This document shows, one piece after another, positions 57,751 to 64,000 of a DNA stretch of 64,000 bases. Position 1 is the first letter of the stretch, and each line of letters begins with the position of its first letter. A program made the position numbers and the translations under genes. The DNA is from Bradyrhizobium sp. Y36 (GTDB lineage Bacteria > Pseudomonadota > Alphaproteobacteria > Rhizobiales > Xanthobacteraceae): the NCBI RefSeq assembly GCF_002531575.1, contig NZ_NWTI01000012.1, positions 1 to 64,000 on the forward strand, in the 5' to 3' direction. The notes below the pieces were generated by a model. It was not told the origin of the DNA. It worked only from the letters and a program-made list of their open reading frames with translations, and made no database searches.

Positions 57751-57875
57751 TCGTCCCTGCGCACGCAGGGACCCATAACCACAGGGAGAAGTTTTGCGAA
57801 AGCTAGTCGTTCGGGATTGGTCGCGTACATAATCGATGGATCACGCGGTATGGGTCCCTGCGTGCGCAGGGACGA
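57751..57875. repeat. Palindromic repeat, ATAACCACAGGGAG family
   Basis: GTCCCTGCGCACGCAGGGAC at the left (57752-57771) and GGGTCCCTGCGTGCGCAGGG at the right, enclosing CCCATAACCACAGGGAG. A relative of the copy at 2953-3092. Confidence 0.8.
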
Positions 57876-57903
57876 CTGCGGGGCGTGAGGTGATAGCGAG
57901 GCC

Positions 57904-58812
57904 CTACAGCGCCACGCTGCGCAGCCCGAAATTGCGGGCTTCGTTCTGCAGCACCGGGCGCACGGCATCGATCAGCCGCGCGGCGGCCGCATCGACCGAA
58001 AGGCCTGCCGTATCCACCACCGCCGTCGCGCGCGAATACAGCGGCTCGCGGCTCAGCAGGATGTTGCGCAGCTCGGCCATGGCGGAGCGATCATCCGCCA
58101 TCGGGCGCAGATCGCCCTGGCGGCGCACGCGCGCCATGTGCTCCTCGGGCTCGGCCTTCAGCCAGATCGTGTAGAACGAGGTCAGGATCTGGTCGAAGGT
58201 CAAGGGCTCCGAGACGATGCCGCCGCCGGTCGCGAGCACCATCAGCTCGTTGCGCGCGAGCAGCTGCTGCAGCGCCGCCTGCTCCATGCGGCGAAAACCT
58301 TCCTGGCCGTACAGCGCGATGATCTCGGCGACCGAGAGCCCGTTCTGCTGCTCGACCTCCTTGTTGAGCTCGACAAAACTCCAGCCGATTTTTTTCGCCA
58401 GCATCCGCCCGAGCGTCGACTTGCCGGCACCGCGCAGGCCAATCAGCGCGATGCCGCAGAACGGGGCGCGCCGCGGCGCATTGGCGCTGCCGCCTGCGAG
58501 CAGGTCCTTGGCCTGCGCGATCTGCGCCGGCGTCGCCTTGCGCAGGAGGTCGCGAAACATCTGCCAGTCCGGCGTCGGCTCGGTCGAGGGCAGCAGATCC
58601 TCGAGATGCGCGCCCATCGCGTCGGAGACGCGCCGCAGCAGCACGATGGAGACATTGCCCTTGCCGCTTTCGAGCTGCGCGATGTAGCGCTCCGAAATCC
58701 CGGAGACCTTGGCGAGCACCTTGCGTGACATGCCGCGCAACGCGCGCATGGTGCGCACGCGTTGGCCGAGCTGTTCGAGGAAGCGGGATTCGGCGTCGGG
58801 ACTGTCGGTCAT
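57904..58812 (-). CDS. boxR: BoxR/BzdR-type repressor of benzoyl-CoA genes
   Basis: 302 residues. An XRE-type helix-turn-helix (about 15-75: GQRVRTMRALRGMSRKVLAK, GISERYIAQLESGKGNVS) is joined to a shikimate-kinase-like domain with P-loop GLRGAGKS at 125-132. This fusion is diagnostic of BoxR/BzdR, which repress benzoate genes and are released by benzoyl-CoA binding to the kinase-like domain. Divergent from the benzoate-CoA ligase gene, with 122 bases between starts containing a motif shared with the boxC upstream region. Confidence 0.93.
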   Translation of the reverse strand: MTDSPDAESRFLEQLGQRVRTMRALRGMSRKVLAKVSGISERYIAQLESGKGNVSIVLLRRVSDAMGAHLEDLLPSTEPTPDWQMFRDLLRKATPAQIAQAKDLLAGGSANAPRRAPFCGIALIGLRGAGKSTLGRMLAKKIGWSFVELNKEVEQQNGLSVAEIIALYGQEGFRRMEQAALQQLLARNELMVLATGGGIVSEPLTFDQILTSFYTIWLKAEPEEHMARVRRQGDLRPMADDRSAMAELRNILLSREPLYSRATAVVDTAGLSVDAAAARLIDAVRPVLQNEARNFGLRSVAL

Positions 58813-58848
58813 GAGCCTTCTTTAAAAGATGTCCTGCGGCGCATTTTA

Positions 58849-58862
58849 ATGAAACATAATGC
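58849..58862 (+). promoter_or_regulatory. Putative BoxR site upstream of the benzoate-CoA ligase gene
   Basis: ATGAAACATAATGC, followed 9 bases later by a -35-like TTGACA (58872-58877). The same 14-mer with one change, ATGAAACAAAATGC, is at 61972-61985 upstream of boxC. The repetition at two pathway promoters beside the regulator gene suggests a common operator. Confidence 0.6.
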
Positions 58863-58902
58863 CTGCTAGCATTGACAGCAAGCCGCCGCAGTGTCTTTCT
58901 AT

Positions 58903-58914
58903 GAATTATAATTC
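58903..58914. promoter_or_regulatory. AT-rich palindrome near the ligase start
   Basis: GAATTATAATTC is a perfect 12-bp palindrome, 20 bases upstream of the GTG start, overlapping the probable -10 to +1 region. It may be a regulator contact or simply the melting region. Confidence 0.35.
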
Positions 58915-58934
58915 TAAATTCGGGGGAGAAGTCC

Positions 58935-60476
58935 GTGAGCGAGGGATCCTACAACGCGGTGACCTGGCTGCTCGACCGTAACGTCGGGGAGGGCCGGGGC
59001 AACAAGCTCGCCTTCGACGACACCGTCTCGCGGCTGACCTATGGCGAACTCCAGCAACAGACCTGCCGCGCCGCCAACATGCTGCGCCGGCTCGGCGTCC
59101 GCCGCGAGGAGCGCGTGGCGATGATCATGCTGGATACGATCGACTTCCCGGTCGTGTTCCTGGGCGCGATCCGCGCCGGCATCGTGCCGGTGCCGCTGAA
59201 CACGCTGCTGACGGCGGATCAATACGCCTACATCCTCGCCGACTGCCGCGCGCGCGTGCTGTTCGTCTCCGAGGCGCTCTATCCCGTCATCAGGGACGTG
59301 GTCGGCCGCATGCCGGATCTCGAACACGTCGTGGTCTCCGGGGCCAAGCAGAATGGCCACAAGCAGCTCGGCGAAGAGATCGCCGGCGAGAGCGACCAGT
59401 TCACCACCGCCGCGACCCATCCGGACGAGCCGGCGTTCTGGCTGTATTCGTCCGGTTCGACCGGCATGCCCAAGGGCGTGCGCCATATCCATTCGAACTT
59501 GCAGGCGACCGCCGACACCTACGCAAAACAGGTGCTCGGCATCCGTGAGAGCGATGTGTGCCTGTCCGCGGCCAAGCTGTTCTTCGCCTATGGGCTCGGC
59601 AATGCACTGACCTTCCCGATGTCGGTCGGCGCCAGCGTGATCCTGAACAGCGAACGCCCGACGCCGGCGCGCATGTTCGACCTGATGAACCGCTACAATC
59701 CCTCGATCTTCTACGGCGTGCCGACCCTGTTCGCGGCCATGCTCAACGACGAGACCATGAAGAGCGAGCGCGGCGGCAAAGCACTGCGCATCTGCACCTC
59801 CGCCGGCGAGGCGCTCCCCGAGTCCGTCGGCAACAGCTGGAAGGCGCGCTTCGGCGTCGACATCCTCGACGGCGTCGGCTCGACCGAGCTGTTGCACATC
59901 TTCCTGTCGAACGCGCCCGGCGACATCAAATACGGCTCGTCCGGCAAGCCGGTGCCCGGCTATGCGGTGCGGCTGGTCAACGAGGCCGGCCAGGATGTCG
60001 CCGACGGCGAGGTCGGCGAGCTCCTGGTCGATGCACCCTCGGCCGGCGAGGGCTACTGGAATCAGCGTCACAAGAGCCGCCGCACCTTTGAAGGACCGTG
60101 GACCCGCACCGGAGACAAATATGTCCGCGACGGCGACGGCCGCTACACCTTCTGCGGCCGCGCCGACGACATGTTCAAGGTCTCAGGCATCTGGGTCTCG
60201 CCCTTTGAGGTCGAGAGCGCGCTGATCACCCATCCCGCCGTGCTCGAAGCCGCCGTCGTGCCGGAGGCCGATCCGGAAGGCTTGCTGAAGCCGAAAGCCT
60301 TCGTCGTGCTGCGCCCCGGCGCGACCACGACGGAGTTGCAGGAGAGGCTCAAGGAGCACGTCAAGCACAAGATCGGCCCTTGGAAATATCCGCGCTGGAT
60401 CGACGTGGTGGAGTCCTTGCCGAAGACGGCGACGGGCAAGATCCAGCGGTTCAAGCTGCGGGAAGGGGCGCATTGA
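58935..60476 (+). CDS. bclA: Benzoate-CoA ligase
   Basis: 513 residues from a GTG at 58935 (GGGGGAGAAG upstream). ANL-family ligase with P-loop FWLYSSGSTGMPKGVRH, DGVGSTELLHIFLSN and hinge TGDKYVRDGDGRYTFCGRAD followed by MFKVSGIWVSPFEVES. YNAVTWLLDRNV at the N-terminus is typical of benzoate-CoA ligases (BclA/BadA). It forms benzoyl-CoA, the inducer of BoxR and the substrate of BoxAB. First gene of the box operon half in this window. Confidence 0.92.
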   Translation: MSEGSYNAVTWLLDRNVGEGRGNKLAFDDTVSRLTYGELQQQTCRAANMLRRLGVRREERVAMIMLDTIDFPVVFLGAIRAGIVPVPLNTLLTADQYAYILADCRARVLFVSEALYPVIRDVVGRMPDLEHVVVSGAKQNGHKQLGEEIAGESDQFTTAATHPDEPAFWLYSSGSTGMPKGVRHIHSNLQATADTYAKQVLGIRESDVCLSAAKLFFAYGLGNALTFPMSVGASVILNSERPTPARMFDLMNRYNPSIFYGVPTLFAAMLNDETMKSERGGKALRICTSAGEALPESVGNSWKARFGVDILDGVGSTELLHIFLSNAPGDIKYGSSGKPVPGYAVRLVNEAGQDVADGEVGELLVDAPSAGEGYWNQRHKSRRTFEGPWTRTGDKYVRDGDGRYTFCGRADDMFKVSGIWVSPFEVESALITHPAVLEAAVVPEADPEGLLKPKAFVVLRPGATTTELQERLKEHVKHKIGPWKYPRWIDVVESLPKTATGKIQRFKLREGAH

Positions 60477-60482
60477 TTCCTC

Positions 60483-60582
60483 GTCATTCCGGGGCGATGC
60501 GCAGCATCGAACCCGGAATCTCGAGCCGCAAAACAATCTCGAGATTCCGGATCAGCTCGCGCTGCGAGCTGTCCGGAATGAC
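60483..60582. repeat. Palindromic repeat, GTCATTCCGGGGCG family
   Basis: GTCATTCCGGGGCGATGCGC ... GCTGTCCGGAATGAC with inner CGGAATCTCGAG / CTCGAGATTCCGG. It lies between the ligase and hydrolase genes. Confidence 0.85.
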
Positions 60583-60603
60583 GGAATGAACAGGAACAAC
60601 CCC

Positions 60604-61422
60604 ATGACCAATCTCACCCCCACCGGCTTCCTCGGCATCGCCGGCGCCAGCCTCGAATACAAATGGCTCGCGCCGCAATCGGCCGATGCGCCCACCATCG
60701 TCATGCTGCATGAAGGGCTCGGCTCGGTCGGGCTCTGGGGCGATCTTCCCGAGAAGCTGCAGCAAGCCACCGGCGCCGGCATCTTTGCCTATTCGCGTGC
60801 GGGCTACGGCCAATCGAGCCCGGTGAGCTTGCCGCGGCCGCTCGACTACATGCAGCGCGAAGCGCTCGACGTGCTGCCGAAGATCCTCGACGCGATTCCG
60901 TTCAAGCGCGGCCTGCTGCTCGGCCATTCCGACGGCGCCTCGATCGCAACCATTTATGCCGGTTCACACCAGGATCACCGTCTGCAGGGCATTGCGCTGA
61001 TCGCGCCGCATTTCATCGTCGAGGACGTCTCGGTGACATCCATCGCGGAGATCAGGACGGCGTTCGAGACCACCGACCTCAAGGCCAGGCTGGCGCGCTG
61101 GCACAAGGACGTCGACAACGCCTTCTACGGCTGGAACGGCGCCTGGCTCGATCCGAAATTCCGCGACTGGGACATCTCCGAATACCTCGCCTATATCCGC
61201 GTTCCCGTCCTGATCCTGCAGGGCGAGAATGATCAATATGGGACATTGCGTCAGGTCGAAATTGCCAGGGAAGAGTGCTACTGTCCGGTAGATTTTAAAT
61301 TCATTTCAGAGGCGGGCCATTCCCCGCATCGTGAAGCGCCGGGGGCGACGCTTGACGCTATCGAGCAATTTGCAAGCGCGGCCCTGCGCGCCGATCAGGG
61401 ACTCCAGGTGCACGCCGCATGA
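60604..61422 (+). CDS. Alpha/beta hydrolase of the box cluster
   Basis: 272 residues from the ATG at 60604 (AGGAAC upstream); an ATG six codons earlier, within repeat sequence, is possible. Nucleophile serine in LLLGHSDGASIA, oxyanion region MLHEGLGSVGLWGDLP, catalytic acid near LILQGENDQYGT and histidine in EAGHSPHREAP. Such hydrolases in box clusters may act as thioesterases or on ring-opened lactone intermediates; the exact role is not established here. It overlaps no neighbour and is 18 bases before the DUF309 gene. Confidence 0.82.
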   Translation: MTNLTPTGFLGIAGASLEYKWLAPQSADAPTIVMLHEGLGSVGLWGDLPEKLQQATGAGIFAYSRAGYGQSSPVSLPRPLDYMQREALDVLPKILDAIPFKRGLLLGHSDGASIATIYAGSHQDHRLQGIALIAPHFIVEDVSVTSIAEIRTAFETTDLKARLARWHKDVDNAFYGWNGAWLDPKFRDWDISEYLAYIRVPVLILQGENDQYGTLRQVEIAREECYCPVDFKFISEAGHSPHREAPGATLDAIEQFASAALRADQGLQVHAA

Positions 61423-61440
61423 CCATGCGGAGGCACATCC

Positions 61441-61965
61441 ATGAATGTGCCTTCACATCTGACCGGCCCATTGCCGTGGCCGCAATGGGCCTATGTGCCC
61501 GGCGAGACCGGCGCGGTGGAAGCCGATTCCGAGACGCTGGACATGGCCAAGGCGCTGGTGCCGTCGGTCTTCCGCGGCCATGTGCCGGCGCGCCATCCGG
61601 CGCTGCGCTACGGGCTTGCGCTCAACGACCGCGGCTATTTCTGGGAGTCGCAGGAGGTGCTCGAGGCGGTGTGGGCGGCTGCGCCCCAGGGCGGCCGCGA
61701 GCGTGTGCTGCTGCGCGCCTGCATCTACATCGCGAACGCGAATTTGCGGCTGCGCATGCAAAGATCGCATTCGGCCGCGCGCTTGTTCGGCGATGCGCTG
61801 ACGGAGCTGAGAGCGCTGATCTCGCGCAAGGCGGTGGCGGGCGGCGACGGCTTTGTCGAGAGCTTTCCGGCCCCGGCCCTGGTCGCGCTGCTGCAGGCCA
61901 AGCTCGGCCGCCCCGAACTCACCAAGGCCGACTGGATCGCGCTCGGGGCGACCTCACGGTCCTGA
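61441..61965 (+). CDS. DUF309 family protein
   Basis: 174 residues. The DUF309 signature appears as RYGLALNDRGYFWESQEVLE and VWAAAP, the helical region that in this family carries conserved Trp and Glu residues. The N-terminal half is proline-rich with no predicted domain. GGAGG lies upstream of the ATG. The function of DUF309 is unknown; location between the hydrolase and boxC implies a link to benzoate metabolism. Confidence 0.8.
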   Translation: MNVPSHLTGPLPWPQWAYVPGETGAVEADSETLDMAKALVPSVFRGHVPARHPALRYGLALNDRGYFWESQEVLEAVWAAAPQGGRERVLLRACIYIANANLRLRMQRSHSAARLFGDALTELRALISRKAVAGGDGFVESFPAPALVALLQAKLGRPELTKADWIALGATSRS

Positions 61966-61971
61966 CGCCTC

Positions 61972-61985
61972 ATGAAACAAAATGC
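61972..61985 (+). promoter_or_regulatory. Putative BoxR site upstream of boxC
   Basis: ATGAAACAAAATGC differs at one base from the copy upstream of the benzoate-CoA ligase gene (58849-58862). Together with the palindrome at 62021-62040 it suggests a separate BoxR-controlled promoter for boxC-boxB. Confidence 0.6.
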
Positions 61986-62020
61986 ATGTGATGACGGTTA
62001 AGGGCTAGACGCGTTCAAAA

Positions 62021-62040
62021 AGATGCACTATTGTGCATCT
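62021..62040. promoter_or_regulatory. TGCA-containing palindrome upstream of boxC
   Basis: AGATGCAC-TATT-GTGCATCT, perfect 8-bp arms around 4 bases, 43 bases before the boxC start. BzdR-type repressors are known to recognise TGCA-containing sites, so this may be the main operator of boxC-boxB. Confidence 0.65.
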
Positions 62041-62082
62041 AACGCTAAGGCGAAAATGCATAATCAAGCTCAGGGATGACCC

Positions 62083-63771
62083 ATGGCCGGGGAAGATCGG
62101 CGCCTCGCAGGCGGCGCGACATTCATCGATTTCCAGACCGAACCGTCCCGCTACAAGCACTGGAAGCTTGCGGTCGACGGCGACGTCGCGACGCTGACCA
62201 TGGACGTCGACGAGAATGGCGGCCTGTTCGAGGGCTACCTGCTCAAGCTCAACTCCTACGATCTCGGCGTCGACATCGAGCTGGCGGATGCGGTCCAGCG
62301 CCTGCGCTTCGAGCATCCCGAGGTCAAGGTCGTGCTGATGCGCTCGGCCAAGAACCGTGTGTTCTGCGCCGGCGCCAACATCCGCATGCTCGCGGGCTCC
62401 ACCCACGCCCACAAGGTCAATTTCTGCAAGTTCACCAACGAGACCCGCAACGGCATGGAGGACTCCTCGGAGAATTCCGGCCAGCGCTTCATCACCGTGG
62501 TGAACGGCTCGGCCGCGGGCGGCGGCTATGAGCTCGCGCTCGCCACCGACCACATCATCCTCGCCGACGACGGATCGTCTGCGGTGGCGCTGCCCGAAGT
62601 GCCGCTGCTCGCGGTGCTGCCGGGCACCGGCGGCCTGACCCGCGTCGTCGACAAGCGCAAGGTGCGCCGCGACCATGCCGATTTCTTCTGCACCATCGAG
62701 GAGGGCGTGAAGGGCAAGCGCGCCGTGCAGTGGCGCCTCGTCGACGAGATCGCGCCGAACTCCAAGCTCGAGGCCAAGATCGCCGAGCGCGCCAGGGAGT
62801 TCGCAGGTCAATCGAAGCGCAAGGGCAGCGGCAAGGGGATCGCGCTGACACCACTGAAGCGCGTGATCGACGAGAACAGCATCCGTTACGGCTTCGTCAC
62901 CGTCGACATCGACCGCGCCGCCCGCATCGCCACAATCTCGATCAAGGCCCCCGAAGCCGCGCCGCCCGCCGACATCGACGGCATGATGGCGCAGGGCGCC
63001 GCGTTCTGGCCGCTGCAGGTCGCGCGCGAGCTCGACGATGCCATCCTGCATCTGCGCATCAACGAGCTCGAGATCGCCATGCTGGTGTTCAAGAGCCATG
63101 GCGACCGCGCCCATGTGCTCGCGCATGACGCCTTCCTCGAAGCCAACAAGACGCATTGGCTGGTCAACGAGATCCGCCATTACTGGAAGCGCGTGCTCAA
63201 GCGCATCGACGTCACCTCGCGCACGCTGGTGACGCTGGTCGAGCCCGGCTCCTGCTTTGCCGGCACGCTCGCCGAGCTCGTCTTCGCCGCCGACCGCTCC
63301 TACATGCTGATCGGCACGCGCCAGGGCGACAACCGCCCGCCGCCCGCGATCGAGCTCTCCGCCATGAACTTCGGCCCGTATCCGATGAGCCATGGCCTGA
63401 CGCGGCTGCAGTCGCGCTTCCAGGCCGATCCTGCCGATGTGGAGCGCGCCGAAGCCACGCTCGGCACCAGCCTCGACGCCGAGCAGGCCGAGGAGCTCGG
63501 CCTCGTCACCTTCGCGCTCGACGACATCGATTGGGACGACGAAGTCCGCGTGTTCCTGGAGGAGCGCGCCAGTTTCTCGCCCGACAGCCTCACCGGCATG
63601 GAGGCGAGCCTGCGCTTCGTCGGCCCCGAGACCATGGAATCAAAGATCTTCGCGCGCCTCACGGCCTGGCAGAACTGGATCTTCCAGCGCCCCAACGCCG
63701 TCGGCGAGGAAGGCGCGCTGCGCCGCTACGGCAGCGGCCAGAAGCCGAAATTCGATATGACGCGGGTGTAG
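62083..63771 (+). CDS. boxC: Benzoyl-CoA-dihydrodiol lyase (BoxC)
   Basis: 562 residues, the normal length for BoxC. Two crotonase-like segments: oxyanion region FCAGANIRMLAGSTH and VVNGSAAGGGYELALATDH in the first half, and PGSCFAGTLAELVFAADRSY in the second. It opens the 2,3-epoxidised benzoyl-CoA ring, giving 3,4-dehydroadipyl-CoA semialdehyde and formate. It is followed after 150 bases by boxB. A weak AGGGA precedes the ATG. Confidence 0.95.
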   Translation: MAGEDRRLAGGATFIDFQTEPSRYKHWKLAVDGDVATLTMDVDENGGLFEGYLLKLNSYDLGVDIELADAVQRLRFEHPEVKVVLMRSAKNRVFCAGANIRMLAGSTHAHKVNFCKFTNETRNGMEDSSENSGQRFITVVNGSAAGGGYELALATDHIILADDGSSAVALPEVPLLAVLPGTGGLTRVVDKRKVRRDHADFFCTIEEGVKGKRAVQWRLVDEIAPNSKLEAKIAERAREFAGQSKRKGSGKGIALTPLKRVIDENSIRYGFVTVDIDRAARIATISIKAPEAAPPADIDGMMAQGAAFWPLQVARELDDAILHLRINELEIAMLVFKSHGDRAHVLAHDAFLEANKTHWLVNEIRHYWKRVLKRIDVTSRTLVTLVEPGSCFAGTLAELVFAADRSYMLIGTRQGDNRPPPAIELSAMNFGPYPMSHGLTRLQSRFQADPADVERAEATLGTSLDAEQAEELGLVTFALDDIDWDDEVRVFLEERASFSPDSLTGMEASLRFVGPETMESKIFARLTAWQNWIFQRPNAVGEEGALRRYGSGQKPKFDMTRV

Positions 63772-63776
63772 CTATC

Positions 63777-63896
63777 GTGTCCCGGGCGCGCTGCGGCACG
63801 AAGTGACGCTGCGCAGAACCGGGACCCACAAAGACCGAGCAATGGGTCCCGGCTCTGCAGCGCACCGCTTCGCGGCTCGCGCAGCGTCCGGGACAA
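63777..63896. repeat. GTCCCGGGCGCGC / GCGTCCGGGAC palindromic repeat
   Basis: GTCCCGGGCGCGCTGCGGCA ... CGCGCAGCGTCCGGGAC with inner GAACCGGGACCCA / TGGGTCCCGGCTC. A relative of the copy at 25051-25180, between boxC and boxB. Confidence 0.8.
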
Positions 63897-63921
63897 GAGA
63901 CAGACCAAGGAGAGCACGGCC

Positions 63922-64000
63922 ATGAACATGAACATCATGAACGTCGACTACTCGACCAAGATTCCCAACAACGTCAATCTCGCCGAAGACCGCCAGGTGC
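63922..64000 (+). CDS. boxB: Benzoyl-CoA 2,3-epoxidase BoxB, N-terminal fragment
   Basis: The gene runs off the right edge after 26 residues: MNMNIMNVDYSTKIPNNVNL and then AEDRQV. YSTKIPNNVNLAEDR is the conserved start of BoxB, the di-iron oxygenase that epoxidises benzoyl-CoA. A strong AAGGAGAG precedes the ATG. Location directly after boxC is the usual gene order. Confidence 0.9.
   Translation, partial: MNMNIMNVDYSTKIPNNVNLAEDRQV

Noticed and set aside
1..64000. CRISPR arrays, tRNA or rRNA genes, insertion sequences, prophage or plasmid origins
   Set aside because: Searched by eye; none of the expected repeats, conserved RNA arms, transposase motifs or integrase genes was found. The repeats present are palindromic intergenic elements without spacers.

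Overview
The window is high-GC alphaproteobacterial chromosome, almost certainly from Bradyrhizobium. The reasons are an acyl-homoserine-lactone pair of the BjaR/BjaI type, many leucine-type (Liv) ABC transporters, a BoxR-controlled aerobic benzoyl-CoA pathway, a CYP199A-like P450 with its own ferredoxin, and several families of palindromic intergenic repeats typical of Bradyrhizobiaceae. No tRNA, rRNA, CRISPR array, transposase or phage gene was seen. All calls come from reading the sequence and from remembered family features; no database search was run.

Layout. 1-2.7 kb: a membrane-protein fragment, a redoxin and CcdA (periplasmic thiol chemistry), then an ECF sigma factor without a visible anti-sigma factor. 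3.1-8.7 kb: a four-gene sensory operon made of a TRAP-type binding protein, a membrane histidine kinase, a soluble receiver-DUF3369-kinase hybrid and an OmpR-type regulator. 9-11.4 kb: an orphan sugar-type binding protein and a phosphotransferase. 11.7-22.4 kb: a nitrogen-scavenging locus. A peptide-type ABC importer is followed by AtzG-, AtzE- and AtzH/HpxZ-like enzymes and a GntR regulator, facing an allophanate hydrolase. Both transcription units start from exact -24/-12 (sigma-54) promoters. 22.5-31.7 kb: aryl-acid genes, namely a MarR regulator with feruloyl-CoA synthase, a second MarR with the P450 and ferredoxin, two orphan Liv-type binding proteins and a type II NADH dehydrogenase.

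31.9-40.6 kb: a single operon (shikimate/quinate dehydrogenase, binding protein, complete Liv importer, 3-dehydroshikimate dehydratase) behind a LysR regulator, which reads as uptake of quinate/shikimate and conversion to protocatechuate. 40.6-44.1 kb: a kaiC-kaiB-HWE-kinase operon. 44.4-46.8 kb: small conserved-looking proteins around a luxR-luxI pair with a perfect 14-bp lux-box-like palindrome. 47.1-50.4 kb: a second Liv permease/ATPase set without a binding protein. 50.6-54.4 kb: a glutamine-synthetase-like ligase, a Rieske oxygenase and a divergent IclR regulator. 54.5-57.7 kb: a Kef-type antiporter, a small membrane protein, a transglutaminase-fold protein and a truncated hemoglobin. 57.9-64 kb: boxR, benzoate-CoA ligase, an alpha/beta hydrolase, a DUF309 protein, boxC and the start of boxB.

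Taken together the window is a catabolic and sensory region. Plant-derived aromatics enter through CoA thioesters, demethylation and protocatechuate. A nitrogen-starvation module supplies ammonia from a ureide-like compound. Quorum sensing and a KaiBC timer sit between them. The best candidates for something new are the doubly sigma-54-driven ureide locus with a repressor-like palindrome on one -24 element, the ligase-plus-Rieske pair, the TRAP-protein-fed double-kinase system, and the KaiBC-kinase operon beside quorum sensing.
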